64,000 nucleotides of DNA from assembly GCA_963786495.1 (NCBI GenBank), contig CAWAZL010000002.1:372001-436000 (forward strand). Direction: 5' to 3'. A program made the position numbers and the translations under genes. Below the pieces are notes generated by a model. The model saw nothing but the letters and a program-made list of their open reading frames with translations, searched no databases and was not told where the DNA came from. The DNA is from JALZKA01 sp963786495. GTDB lineage: Bacteria > Actinomycetota > Thermoleophilia > Solirubrobacterales > 70-9. This document shows positions 34,209 to 42,697 of this stretch, piece by piece. Each line of letters opens with the position of its first letter. The first letter of the stretch is position 1.

Positions 34209-35165
34209 ATGGCCCCTGGATTGAACTCGCTCAAGCGGCGCATTATCGAAGACTTCACCAGCCAGGTGGGGCGGCACGACGAGCGCGAGCTCTTCGCCGA
34301 GCCAGCCGGCGATCCGGGCCTGATCGGCCCAGGCAGCGTCTCATGGAAGCTTCACTCGGACGTTTCCGCGGTAGCGATCGCGGGCGTGGCCTCGGTGATC
34401 ATGGAGCTTCTCCACCCCTCCGTCATGGCGGGCGTCGGCCAGCAGTCCAACTACCGCGAGCAGCCGTATCGCCGCGCTCGAACGACGTTCGGCTGGGTGA
34501 TCACGACGACCTTTGGCTCGACCGCAGCGGCTGAGAGCCTGATCGCTCGCGTGAAACGGATGCACTCGCGCGTCAACGGCACCCGCCCTGACGGCGAGCC
34601 CTACAGCGCCCTCGACCCGGAGCTCATCGCATGGGTCCACAGTTGCATCCCGTGGGGGATCATGACCGCATACGAGCGCTTCAACAGCCCGCTCACGACC
34701 GACGAGAAGGACCGCTACCTGGCCGAGCAGTCCGTGGTCGGCCTGATGAGCGGCGCTGATGAGGTGCCCACGACCGTCTCCGAACTCGAGGCCTTCATCG
34801 AGGACATGCGGCCGAAGCTCGAGGTGGGCGATATGACCCGTGAGTTTTTCGACTTTCTGATCGACGGCCCACTCGGCCCCATGCGCCTCCCGGGCCCGCT
34901 CGGCCGCCCGGTAAAGCGCTTCCAGGTCGAGTCTGGCATGAGCCTGACGCCGCGCTGGGCCCAGGAGATGACCGGCTTCGACCGCCCCGAGATCGAGCAG
35001 CGCCTTCTCCACTCGTCGTCGATGCAGTCCTATGCGCGCGCCATGCGTTGGGCTTTCGGGACTCCTCCGTGGCGGGTGCTCGCCGACGAGCGCGTCGGCG
35101 ATACGGCGCCGACAGCGAACAAGTCCAGCTCGCGCAGCGCGACCACTCCGGCGGAGGCGGTCTGA
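34209..35165 (+). CDS. MpaB/DUF2236 family oxygenase-like protein
   Basis: 318 residues. The family pattern of DUF2236 (MpaB, latex-clearing protein relatives) is visible: WKLHSDVSAVAIAGVASVIM, ELLHPSVMAGVGQQSNYREQ, PYRRARTTFGWVITTTFGST, then NGTRPDGEPYSALDPELIAW and VHSCIPWGIMTAYERFNSPL. The conserved histidine after DPELIAWV and the arginine before TFG fit the proposed haem-binding site. Members are haem-dependent oxidases or oxygenases, soluble or membrane-associated. It lies downstream of a 28-base operator shared with a MerR gene, and four bases upstream of the CrtC-like gene, so the two form an operon. The substrate is unknown. Confidence 0.82.
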   Translation: MAPGLNSLKRRIIEDFTSQVGRHDERELFAEPAGDPGLIGPGSVSWKLHSDVSAVAIAGVASVIMELLHPSVMAGVGQQSNYREQPYRRARTTFGWVITTTFGSTAAAESLIARVKRMHSRVNGTRPDGEPYSALDPELIAWVHSCIPWGIMTAYERFNSPLTTDEKDRYLAEQSVVGLMSGADEVPTTVSELEAFIEDMRPKLEVGDMTREFFDFLIDGPLGPMRLPGPLGRPVKRFQVESGMSLTPRWAQEMTGFDRPEIEQRLLHSSSMQSYARAMRWAFGTPPWRVLADERVGDTAPTANKSSSRSATTPAEAV

Positions 35166-35169
35166 TCCA

Positions 35170-36939
35170 ATGAGACGGGGGACGACACTCGCGTTCATGG
35201 CCGTCCTCACGACGGCCAGCATCGCGGCAACACCGGCGAGCGCATCCACCACCTACGGCGACATCGAGTTCCCGCGCGACGAGCACGGGCACGTCGACGG
35301 CTGGGACTTCTGGTGGGGGGCCGCCGACCTCGAGACCAAGTCTGGCAACCACTACATCGTCGGCGTTGCCTTCGACGCCCTTCACGGCATCGGCGTGACG
35401 GGCCATCAGATCTATCCGCAGCAGGGCCCCTACGAGGGGCGCTCGATCATGAGCATCGACGGCCCCAAGGAATGGGGCCACGAGGGAGCATGGGCGGGGC
35501 GGATCGTCGCGATACCGAGCTTCAACAACCCGCTGTTCGAGACTTTGCCCGAGTACCAGACTCTCGATGTCGGGGCCGGGCTCAAGGACGTGGGGCATTG
35601 GGAGCGCACCTCGCTCGAAGAGGAGAACTACCACCTGCGCTTGGACAACGACACCGCCTGGGTGCACCCCACCGGCGAGCACGTCAAGGCCATCGTCGAT
35701 CTGAAACCGAAGATGGCCGGCCCGCCGCTCCTGGCAGGCGGGACCGGCAAGTGGTGGTACGGGATCCCCGGGTTCTTCGACTACGAGTCGCGCTCGTACC
35801 AGTACATGCAGGCGGCGAAGTCGCTGCGGGGAACCCTTGAGATCGAGCAGCCCGACGGCTCGATCCTCACCGAGAAGGTGGCGCCGAAGGGGTCGCGCAT
35901 GCTGATGGTCCGCGAGTACGACGCCTCGCCCGAGGACCTCTACGCCGGGCTCGCCCTCGCCGAGGGCACGCAGCTCTCGCCCACCTACGCGCAGTACTAC
36001 CACTCGGGAATGCCATGGGAGCTGATCTTCATGGACCTCGACAACGACGCTCAGCTGATGCTCTCGGTGCTTGCATTCCACGAGACCGACAACGGGACGA
36101 TCGCGCCCCTGGTCGGCGACGAGCAGCCCACCTACGCCGCGCTCACGACCCTTCGCCTGCCGAACGGCAAGTCCGTCGCGATCCCGGAAGAGGACCTGAC
36201 GATCCAGCACTTGAACTACAAGACGATCATTGGCCGCGTCCCGACCTTCTGGGTCGCGCTGACCGGTATCTGGCGCCAATCCTGGGACTACCGGATCAGC
36301 TACGACGGCGGCCGCGTCGAAGGGCCGAACGGCAAGATGGTCAAGGTCCCGCCGTTCGACCTCGGCCTCGAGCCGGAGTTCGATATCCGCGAGCCGCTCA
36401 TCAACGAAGAGGGAGACGGGCCCACCCAGCGCGTCCCGTACCTCGCGAGCGGCTCGTATGACGGTTGCCCGATCGATGGGTTCGGCTTCTCGGAGCTGAT
36501 CATCAACTGGTACGGCTACGAGGACGCCGACCCCTGGTACACCGGCGGCAAGCTGCCCGGCATCCCCAAGCGCTGCGGCGCCAAGCCGGGCAAGGAGCGC
36601 GATCCGAACCGCGGCGACCCGTCCATCGGCGGCCCGCCCTCAGACAACCCCGGGGCGGCCGAGTCGTGCACCGCGTTCAACCCCGGCATCCCGTCTTGCG
36701 AGTACGTCGCGACCAGCGACGGTGGCATCGGAGGCTTCGCGGGGGCGCCAGGCGGCTGGAAGGTGACGATCACAAGGCCGGGCGTAGCCGAGCCGATCGT
36801 GATCACGAGCCTCGGCAGCCTGCAGACATATCAGTGCGGAACGATCACCCCCGGCGACACCGTTCTCTTGGAAGCCCAGCCCGGCGGCGGGGTGATGGCC
36901 GGCAATCCGGGCTTCTGCATCGAGTCGACTGGCGAGTAG
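35170..36939 (+). CDS. secreted CrtC/AttH lipocalin-like protein
   Basis: 589 residues beginning RRGTTLAFMAVLTTASIAA, a signal peptide cleaved after ASA. The middle is like the AttH/CrtC lipocalin-type domain: EFPRDEHGHVDGWDFWWGAA, YEGRSIMSIDGPKEWGHEGA, NYHLRLDNDTAWVHPTGEHV, KWWYGIPGFFDYESRSYQYM, SGMPWELIFMDLDNDAQLML and FWVALTGIWRQSWDYRISYD. A Pro/Gly-rich linker (near residues 475-500) leads to a small cysteine-containing beta domain at the C-terminus (CTAFNPGIPSCEYVATSDGG, YQCGTITPGD). It is a probable exported lipid- or terpenoid-acting protein. The name is by fold resemblance only. It is cotranscribed with the MpaB-type oxygenase. Confidence 0.6.
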   Translation: MRRGTTLAFMAVLTTASIAATPASASTTYGDIEFPRDEHGHVDGWDFWWGAADLETKSGNHYIVGVAFDALHGIGVTGHQIYPQQGPYEGRSIMSIDGPKEWGHEGAWAGRIVAIPSFNNPLFETLPEYQTLDVGAGLKDVGHWERTSLEEENYHLRLDNDTAWVHPTGEHVKAIVDLKPKMAGPPLLAGGTGKWWYGIPGFFDYESRSYQYMQAAKSLRGTLEIEQPDGSILTEKVAPKGSRMLMVREYDASPEDLYAGLALAEGTQLSPTYAQYYHSGMPWELIFMDLDNDAQLMLSVLAFHETDNGTIAPLVGDEQPTYAALTTLRLPNGKSVAIPEEDLTIQHLNYKTIIGRVPTFWVALTGIWRQSWDYRISYDGGRVEGPNGKMVKVPPFDLGLEPEFDIREPLINEEGDGPTQRVPYLASGSYDGCPIDGFGFSELIINWYGYEDADPWYTGGKLPGIPKRCGAKPGKERDPNRGDPSIGGPPSDNPGAAESCTAFNPGIPSCEYVATSDGGIGGFAGAPGGWKVTITRPGVAEPIVITSLGSLQTYQCGTITPGDTVLLEAQPGGGVMAGNPGFCIESTGE

Positions 36940-36947
36940 CCGGGCGG

Positions 36948-37556
36948 CTACTTGCGCCGCAAGCGGTACCAATCCTCCGTAGCGCGCAGCGGCGGTGGAG
37001 GCGGGTAGCCCGTCGGACCGGCGTTGGTCAGCTCCCAGCCGGGAAACGCCTCCTGAATCTCCGCCTCGCTGACTCCTCGTGGGAAGGGCCCGCGGCGCTT
37101 CGGGTCCCATGCGAGCAGGATCACGGTGGCATCGTCGACCGCAACCGCATCGATCTCGCGACCCATCGCAAGCCGCGTCGTCTTGTCCAGGCCGTGGAAC
37201 GTCCCAGTGTCGGTCAAGAGGCGATAGCCCGATCCGACCCCCGCCCCACGGAGATCGCCGACGTCGCCCTCGACCAGCCGCAGATTGGACCCGTTGCTGT
37301 CAGCGCGTTTCTGAGCACGGCGAAGCGCGCTGCGCGAGTAGTCAATCCCCGTGACCGTCCACCCGCGCTTCTCGAGGTGGCGACTCCAGATCCCGCTCCC
37401 GCACCCGAGATCGAGCGCACGCCCGAACGGGGGCTCGGCGCTTGCCTCCTCGCCGGCGACGAGCCGATCGAACGAACCCACGAACTCGGGCATCTCCTCC
37501 GCGTCTTCCCATGGGTGGAACCCCAGCCGGTAGTAGAGCTTGTACGGGACGATCAT
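36948..37556 (-). CDS. class I SAM-dependent methyltransferase
   Basis: 202 residues. The SAM-binding motif I reads FGRALDLGCGSGIWSRHLEK near 44-63, motif II VTGIDYSRSALRRAQKRAD near 68-86, and LRLVEGDVGDLRGAGVGSG near 92-110 supplies the acidic residue. The start MIVPYKLYYRLGFHPWEDAE is the usual opening of small-molecule or thiopurine-type methyltransferases in actinobacteria. The C-terminal PKRRGPFPRGVSEAEIQEAF and EDWYRLRRK are typical of that group. The acceptor is unknown. It lies downstream, on the same strand, of an HD-GYP/LuxR gene, 36 bases away. Confidence 0.85.
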   Translation of the reverse strand: MIVPYKLYYRLGFHPWEDAEEMPEFVGSFDRLVAGEEASAEPPFGRALDLGCGSGIWSRHLEKRGWTVTGIDYSRSALRRAQKRADSNGSNLRLVEGDVGDLRGAGVGSGYRLLTDTGTFHGLDKTTRLAMGREIDAVAVDDATVILLAWDPKRRGPFPRGVSEAEIQEAFPGWELTNAGPTGYPPPPPLRATEDWYRLRRK

Positions 37557-37592
37557 TTGTGCCTCCTGGATCGACTCACTGTCGAGCGGAAG

Positions 37593-39206
37593 CTAGGTTC
37601 GATTAGCTCCTTCTGCAATCGGGAGTTCTCCCCATCCGACCATCCCGTGCTCCATCGCAAACACGGTCGCTCCCGCCCGGGTCGAGACACCAATCCGGCG
37701 ATAGAGGTTCTGGATATGGCGGTCGGCCGTCTTGACCGAGATTCCGAGCTGGAATGCAACCTGTTTCGTCTGGAGGCCGCGGGCGAGCAGGGCCAGGACC
37801 TCGGCTTCCCGGTCGGTCAGGCCGGCGGGGCGCTCGACGGGACCTGCGCGATGACCTGCCGACTCGAGGACGGCAGCGGTCGCATCCGGGTCGAGCGCTC
37901 CGGCCTTAGCTTCGAGCTCGAGCTGCTCGGCCGCCTGTTCGGGCCTCATCCGAGGCCGGTGAGGCCGTGGCTCGGTCATCGCGTGGTACGCGTCGGCCGC
38001 AGCCAGCAAGCGAGCGGGTGGGGAAAGACCGGAACCTGCAAGCCCACGGTGATAGCCCGATCCGTCGAGGCGTTCGTGGTGAACCGAGGCGATGCCGGAT
38101 AGCTCAGAAAGAAGCTGCGAGTGCTTGAGCACACGCTCGGAGTGGTAGGCGTGGAGCCTCACCTTCTCCCATTCGCCCGGGCTGAGAGGCCCCGGCTTCT
38201 GCCAGATGCCGACCGGGATCGCCACACGGCCGACGTCGTGAACGAGGCCCGCTCTCCTCACGGCCGTTTGCCCGGTTTCGTCCAGGCCCAAGCGGGCGCC
38301 AGCTCTCGCCGCGAGGTCTGCGACGCCCGCCGAGTGACCGCTGAGAAACGGCGAGATGAGGTCGGTGAACTCGCCTATCGCCGACAAGGCCCGATCGACG
38401 TCGTCGCCGACCAACACCACTTTCGGCCCCGGCTCCAGCTCAACCACCTCGTCCCAGGTCGAGCGCTCTTCGTCCAGGGCCAGGATCTCGGGTGAGTCGT
38501 CGGCGAAGCGCTTGGCTATCGCGGGATCGAAGGCACTGCCGGCGCGTGCTTCGACTACTTCGGCGGCGAGCTGCGCACCACCGATAGAGCGCTGAATGTC
38601 GATGTCGCGGGCGACGTGGGCGATCCTCATCGGCAGCGAGATCGCGTCTCCCTTGAGGGTGCCGGGATCCCCACTCCCATCCCACCGCTCATCGACCTGA
38701 GCGAACAAACCGCCGATCGAAGCCGGAAGGCCGAGGCGCTCGATAAGCATCCGCGCGACCTCCCGGCACGCGACATCGATTCTTGGCATCTCGCGAATCG
38801 CTCGCGGCATGGTGCGGGCGATCTCCACGACGCGGACCGGCGGCGCTCGATCGGCTGCAACCGATCGCGCGATCGCCCGGGCGATCTGGCCTTGAGATCC
38901 GAACCAGACCGGAAGGTAGTTCCGCATAGTCGTTGCGACATCCCCGAGGATCCCGGCGCGGACATGGAGGTCCGCTGTACAGCCGACGTTCTGGAGCAGG
39001 CTGACGTAGTAGGTCTGGCGCTGCGTCTCGAGGTCCGCGTCGAGGCGCTCCGCAAGGCGCATCGCGAACAAGGTGCTCCGCAAGCCGTGCTCGAGATCCA
39101 CTTGCAACCCAAGATCGGTCGCAAGTGAGAGCGCGGCGATGACTTCTGCAGCATTGATCCGCTGGTCGTCAGCCACCTCGCGATCGTATTCCGGAATCGA
39201 TCGCAC
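37593..39206 (-). CDS. HD-GYP domain protein with C-terminal LuxR helix-turn-helix
   Basis: 537 residues from a GTG at 39206. An N-terminal HD-like half (INAAEVIAALSLATDLGLQV, DLEHGLRSTLFAMRLAERLD) is followed by a second HD domain: ISPFLSGHSAGVADLAARAG, GLVHDVGRVAIPVGIWQKPG, SVHHERLDGSGYHRGLAGSG and LLAAADAYHAMTEPRPHRPR. The HD pair is intact but GYP reads GYH. The last 70 residues are a LuxR/GerE helix-turn-helix (LTDREAEVLALLARGLQTKQ, VAFQLGISVKTADRHIQNLY). This links a phosphodiesterase-type or ligand-binding domain directly to DNA binding, so it is probably a transcription factor responding to a nucleotide signal. It is divergent from the GFA gene. Confidence 0.85.
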   Translation of the reverse strand: MRSIPEYDREVADDQRINAAEVIAALSLATDLGLQVDLEHGLRSTLFAMRLAERLDADLETQRQTYYVSLLQNVGCTADLHVRAGILGDVATTMRNYLPVWFGSQGQIARAIARSVAADRAPPVRVVEIARTMPRAIREMPRIDVACREVARMLIERLGLPASIGGLFAQVDERWDGSGDPGTLKGDAISLPMRIAHVARDIDIQRSIGGAQLAAEVVEARAGSAFDPAIAKRFADDSPEILALDEERSTWDEVVELEPGPKVVLVGDDVDRALSAIGEFTDLISPFLSGHSAGVADLAARAGARLGLDETGQTAVRRAGLVHDVGRVAIPVGIWQKPGPLSPGEWEKVRLHAYHSERVLKHSQLLSELSGIASVHHERLDGSGYHRGLAGSGLSPPARLLAAADAYHAMTEPRPHRPRMRPEQAAEQLELEAKAGALDPDATAAVLESAGHRAGPVERPAGLTDREAEVLALLARGLQTKQVAFQLGISVKTADRHIQNLYRRIGVSTRAGATVFAMEHGMVGWGELPIAEGANRT

Positions 39207-39274
39207 CGCACTGGCCTGGCGGTAGGAGTAGCGTGCCGGTCGACCGTCAAAACGCCAACTCAGGAGGAGTTGCG

Positions 39275-39664
39275 ATGTCTGAAACCCTCACGGGAACCTG
39301 CCTCTGCGAAGGCGTGGAGTACGAGGTTTCCGATCTACAGGCAATGGGCTATTGCCACTGCACCCGCTGCCAGCACTGGACGGGCTCGAGCCTTGCCGGA
39401 GTCGTCGTGGCCAAGGAGAACTTCAACGTCACCAAGGGCGAGGACCTCGTCAAGACGTATGAGAGCCACCTGGCGCCCCGCAACTTCTGCAGCAACTGCG
39501 GGTCGAGCATCTTCGACGACCTCGGCGAGATCTACTTCGTGGCCGCCGGACTGATCTCAGAGCTCGACATGAAGCCGAGCTTCCACCAGCAGGTCGCGTA
39601 CAAGGCCAGCTGGCACGAGATCGGCGACGACGCGCAGCAGTTCGACGAGATGCCGCCTGGCTGA
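39275..39664 (+). CDS. GFA (CENP-V) family zinc protein
   Basis: 129 residues from the ATG at 39275, preceded by AGGAGG at 39262-39267. The zinc cysteines are in order: GTCLCEGVEYEV (two), GYCHCTRCQHWTGSS (three) and RNFCSNCGSSIF (two). This is the complete pattern of the glutathione-dependent formaldehyde-activating enzyme/CENP-V fold. Family members act on glutathione-formaldehyde adducts or other thiol adducts. In an actinomycete without obvious glutathione the natural substrate may be different. A hairpin at 39718-39747 follows its stop and probably ends the transcript. Confidence 0.87.
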   Translation: MSETLTGTCLCEGVEYEVSDLQAMGYCHCTRCQHWTGSSLAGVVVAKENFNVTKGEDLVKTYESHLAPRNFCSNCGSSIFDDLGEIYFVAAGLISELDMKPSFHQQVAYKASWHEIGDDAQQFDEMPPG

Positions 39665-39717
39665 CCCGAGGCGATCAGCGACCGGTCATTGTGGTTGGTC
39701 CTTGAACTTCCCGACGC

Positions 39718-39747
39718 GACGAACGGGGCACCGAAGCCCCGCTCGTC
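39718..39747. terminator. hairpin between converging GFA and repeat-protein genes
   Basis: GACGAACGGGGC (39718-39729) and GCCCCGCTCGTC (39736-39747) pair at 11 of 12 positions around a six-base loop. It lies about 54 bases after the GFA stop and 28 bases before the stop of the oppositely oriented gene. There is no strong T-tract, so it may act as a bidirectional or factor-assisted terminator. Confidence 0.5.
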
Positions 39748-39774
39748 GAACCGAGAATCGATTAGTCGGAACAC

Positions 39775-40356
39775 CTATCCGAGGCAGATCGCATCGACCT
39801 GCAGGAGCTTGTCGCTCCCTGTGAACTGGGTCGCATGCACTCGCCACGTCTGGCTCACACCAACCCGCTGCGAGCTGTACCAGTCGGCGTTCTGGATTTG
39901 CTGGTCCCAACCCCCACCTCCGCCGAGCAGTTCCTCACCCGGGAGGCACGACGCGTCGAAGCCGTTCGGGTACGCAGCGTTGGTCTGAACGGAATAGTTG
40001 GCCGATCGTGTGATGACCTCGCCCAGCTTGGCCGCGTTGACATTGTTGTTGGCGATCTCCGATGACGTGACCGAGTTGGCGCCCAGGTCGGGTGCGCCGA
40101 GGCTGTTGTCGGCTACCTGGCCGGAGCCGACCGTGTTCGCGCTGACTGGAACGCCGTTCAAGCTCGACTCGACTATGTCGCTGCCGGCGAGGCTGTTGTC
40201 GAGAACATCGTTTGACGTGACTTGTCCGTCCTTGATGTGCTTGGACTTGACGCTGTTGTCGGCAAGTCCGGCGGCATAGGCCCCTGTGCTCAATGCGAAG
40301 AACAGCGCGACATAGCCGATGATGTTGGCCCGGATGTGGGTTCTGGTCGATCGCAT
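39775..40356 (-). CDS. secreted repeat protein of the actinobacterial 'NSV..I' type
   Basis: 193 residues. The signal peptide is RTHIRANIIGYVALFFALST, cleaved after AYA. Residues 30-115 are built of about 10-residue repeats with Asn-Ser-(Val/Leu) cores: ADNSVKSKHIKDGQ, VTSNDVLDNSLAGSDIVESS, LGAPDLGANSVTSSEIANNN. This predicts a short beta-helix or rod. The C-terminus (ASCLPGEELLGGGGGWDQQI, QTWRVHATQFTGSDKLLQVD) is a compact domain with two cysteines. Such proteins are frequent in Thermoleophilia and close relatives, which is one reason for the taxonomic guess. Likely a cell-surface structural protein. It is monocistronic; the 44-base repeat lies upstream. Confidence 0.75.
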   Translation of the reverse strand: MRSTRTHIRANIIGYVALFFALSTGAYAAGLADNSVKSKHIKDGQVTSNDVLDNSLAGSDIVESSLNGVPVSANTVGSGQVADNSLGAPDLGANSVTSSEIANNNVNAAKLGEVITRSANYSVQTNAAYPNGFDASCLPGEELLGGGGGWDQQIQNADWYSSQRVGVSQTWRVHATQFTGSDKLLQVDAICLG

Positions 40357-40482
40357 GTGAACCTCCTATTAGGCCGAGCTCCATTCGTGGGTGCAGAGAC
40401 CCTGAGAACTCGACGATGCGGCACCTTCGCGGAGCGGGGGTTCCTCAAACGTTCTTCGTGATAACTCGAGGCGTGCGCTAGA

Positions 40483-40526
40483 GAACGTCCGTCACTACCC
40501 CCTATAGGGGGCACTCACGGACGTTT
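40483..40526. repeat. 44-base imperfect palindromic repeat, copy B
   Basis: Starts GAACGTCC and ends GGACGTTT around TACCCCC-TATA-GGGGGCA. It has the same length, ends and core as the element at 12472-12515. The inner arms (GTCAC / CTCAC) differ from copy A (AGCGC / CAGCGT) but still largely pair. The right arm contains the TGA of the SDR gene (40515-40517), so the element forms the end of that coding region and may terminate it. Confidence 0.6.
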
Positions 40527-41336
40527 GCCTTGCTCGCGGTGGCGGGCGACGACCCCGGAGGCCAGGTCGGCGCCCTCGAAGGCGCCGCCCGCGACCCTCT
40601 TGGCGAGAGTCCGGGCGATGATGCGGTCCGTCGTCCTTGGGAAATGACGCGCGAGGAAGAGCTCGGCGGCGCCGCGCCGCGTGGTGGCCATGTCGCGTCG
40701 GATTCGTGTTCCTAGGGCCGCGCGCACGACCGTGTCGACCACGCCTTCCAGCGGCTCGAAGCTCGACATGCCCTCCAGCGACAAGCCGGCTTCGGCCGTG
40801 GAGTCGTGGATCGGGCTTCTCACCGCCGAGGGATAGACAGATGTGACGGCGACGTGGGTTCCAAGCTCGTGGCGCAGCGCGTCCGCGTAGGCGAGCATTC
40901 CGCGCTTCGATGCCCCGTAAGCGGCCGCGAGCGGAAGCTGCATCACCGCCATCCGCGACGCGACCATGACCACGCGCCCACGGGAGCGGACCAACTCAGG
41001 CGCGCACGCAGCGCTGACCCTCCACGTCCCGAGCAGGTTGATCTCGAGCTGGCGGCGAGCCTCCTCGCCCGGTGGCAGCTCGGCTGGAGCCGGGCCGCCG
41101 ATGCCGGCGTTGTTGATCAGAACATCGAGGCCTCCGAGCCGCGCGATGGCTTCCTCAACCGCAGCCGGCACAGCGTCGTCGTCAGTGAGATCGCAGGCGA
41201 TGACGGGGAGCTCGCCTTCGCGCGGCACGAGGTCGAGGCCGATGACCGACGCTCCGAGCCCTGCGAGCTCGGTCGCGATCGCCGTTCCGAAGGTGCCCGA
41301 TCCCCCCGTCACGAGCACGCGCTTCCCCGAGCTCAT
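40515..41336 (-). CDS. short-chain dehydrogenase/reductase
   Basis: 273 residues. The Rossmann motif TGGSGTFG is at 10-17, the NNAG motif (VLINNAGIGG) near 72-81, serine in VVMVASRMAV near 127 and the catalytic YGASK at 140-144. The frame is complete, and it uses NAD(P)(H). Its ATG overlaps the stop of the FMO gene (ATGA), so the two are a coupled operon and probably act on related substrates, for example an alcohol/ketone pair with the monooxygenase. Its C-terminal end lies inside a dispersed palindromic repeat. Confidence 0.92.
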   Translation of the reverse strand: MSSGKRVLVTGGSGTFGTAIATELAGLGASVIGLDLVPREGELPVIACDLTDDDAVPAAVEEAIARLGGLDVLINNAGIGGPAPAELPPGEEARRQLEINLLGTWRVSAACAPELVRSRGRVVMVASRMAVMQLPLAAAYGASKRGMLAYADALRHELGTHVAVTSVYPSAVRSPIHDSTAEAGLSLEGMSSFEPLEGVVDTVVRAALGTRIRRDMATTRRGAAELFLARHFPRTTDRIIARTLAKRVAGGAFEGADLASGVVARHREQGKRP

Positions 41337-42664
41337 GGCCGGCCGTTCCGACGAGCCCGCTTCTGACCGGCCTTCATCTCACGCGGAAGCTCAGCCACGA
41401 ACCGGTCGAAGTCGACTCGCATTGCGGGGCGGCTCGAGCCCCAGCGTTTGGTCGCTGCCCTGAGGCTTCGCTCGACCGATTTCCGCTGCTCGTCCGGGGA
41501 GGGCAGCGCATAGCTGCCGCCGAGATAGGCGGCGAAGAGCTTCGACTGCTGCTCGACAATCGGCAGCGCAGCGCCAGTGGACTGCATGAGCCCGACGAAT
41601 CCAAGGTTCGGGTCGTCTAGGTGAAAGACGCGGCGGTAGAGCGGCAAGCGCTCGGCATCGTCGCCGAGCCAGCGCTCCGAGAGGAATGGGATCGTCACTT
41701 CGTAGCCGGTCGCCCACACGATGACGTCGACCTCGTCGGCCTGGCCGTCGGTGAAGCGAACCGAGTCTCCCTCCATGCGCTCGATGCCGGGCCGGGCGAC
41801 GACCTCGCCGTGTGTGAGGCGGTGCATGATCGTGTCGCTGATGGTCGGGTGGTTCTGAAACAGGCCCACGGCCGGAGCGGGCAACCCGTAGCTCTGGGGC
41901 CTGCCGACGCCCACGCGAAGCATGGTCTGGGCCAGGCTCTGGCGCAAGCGCCAAGGCAGGAAGGCGATGGCGCCTCCCGTGGCATCAGCGGGTTTGCCGA
42001 AGAGGTATTTCGGGACGATGTGCACGCCGCGGCGTGCCGAAAGCAGGACTGGGCCACGAGAGACGAACGAGGCGTCGACCGCGATGTCCATCGCCGAGTT
42101 CCCCATTCCCACGATCAGGACCCGCTTGTCGCGGAACACGTCGGCGTTCGCGTAGTCGTGCGCATGCATCTCTTCGCCGCCGAACTCGCCCGGGTAGCGC
42201 GGCGATGGCCAGCGCGGGCTCCAGTTGTGCCCGTTTGCAACAACGACCGCGTCGAAGCGCTCGACGGCGCCCGGCTCGGACTCGACCGTCCATGAGCCGT
42301 CTCCGCTGTTCCGCTCTACGGAGGTGACGGTCGTGCCGAAGCGGATGCTCTCCAGGAGCCCGAACTCCTCGGCGTAGTCGGCCAGGTAGCCCGCCACGCG
42401 CTCCACCGACGGGTAGTCGGGCCAGTCCTCCGGCATCGGGAAGTCGGCGAACTCGGTCCGCCCCTTGCTGGTGTTGAGGTGGAGTGAGTCGTAAGCGGGC
42501 GAGATGCCGCTCGAGCTGTTGTTGACCCACAGGCCACCTGGGCGATCGCCCTTGTCGTAGGCGACGACATCGGCACCGACGCCCCGCAGCTCCTTCACCG
42601 CGGTCAGCCCAGCGGCTCCGGTGCCGATCACGGCGACGCGGCGGGTGGCTCGTTGACTCATCAA
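41333..42664 (-). CDS. flavin-containing monooxygenase
   Basis: 443 residues. FAD-binding VAVIGTGAAGL is at 11-21, the FMO fingerprint FGGEEMHAHDY at 161-171, and NADPH-binding RVLIVGMGNSAMD at 181-193. VIVWATGYEVTIPFL near 310 is the conserved ATG-Y motif. The frame is intact and its length fits class B monooxygenases, which oxygenate nucleophilic heteroatoms or carry out Baeyer-Villiger reactions using NADPH and oxygen. The downstream SDR is coupled by a 4-base overlap, suggesting a two-step conversion of a ketone or alcohol. tRNA-Ser lies just upstream. Confidence 0.9.
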   Translation of the reverse strand: MMSQRATRRVAVIGTGAAGLTAVKELRGVGADVVAYDKGDRPGGLWVNNSSSGISPAYDSLHLNTSKGRTEFADFPMPEDWPDYPSVERVAGYLADYAEEFGLLESIRFGTTVTSVERNSGDGSWTVESEPGAVERFDAVVVANGHNWSPRWPSPRYPGEFGGEEMHAHDYANADVFRDKRVLIVGMGNSAMDIAVDASFVSRGPVLLSARRGVHIVPKYLFGKPADATGGAIAFLPWRLRQSLAQTMLRVGVGRPQSYGLPAPAVGLFQNHPTISDTIMHRLTHGEVVARPGIERMEGDSVRFTDGQADEVDVIVWATGYEVTIPFLSERWLGDDAERLPLYRRVFHLDDPNLGFVGLMQSTGAALPIVEQQSKLFAAYLGGSYALPSPDEQRKSVERSLRAATKRWGSSRPAMRVDFDRFVAELPREMKAGQKRARRNGRP

Positions 42665-42697
42665 GGCGCCACGTTACTTCCGGTGCGACAAACGGAG

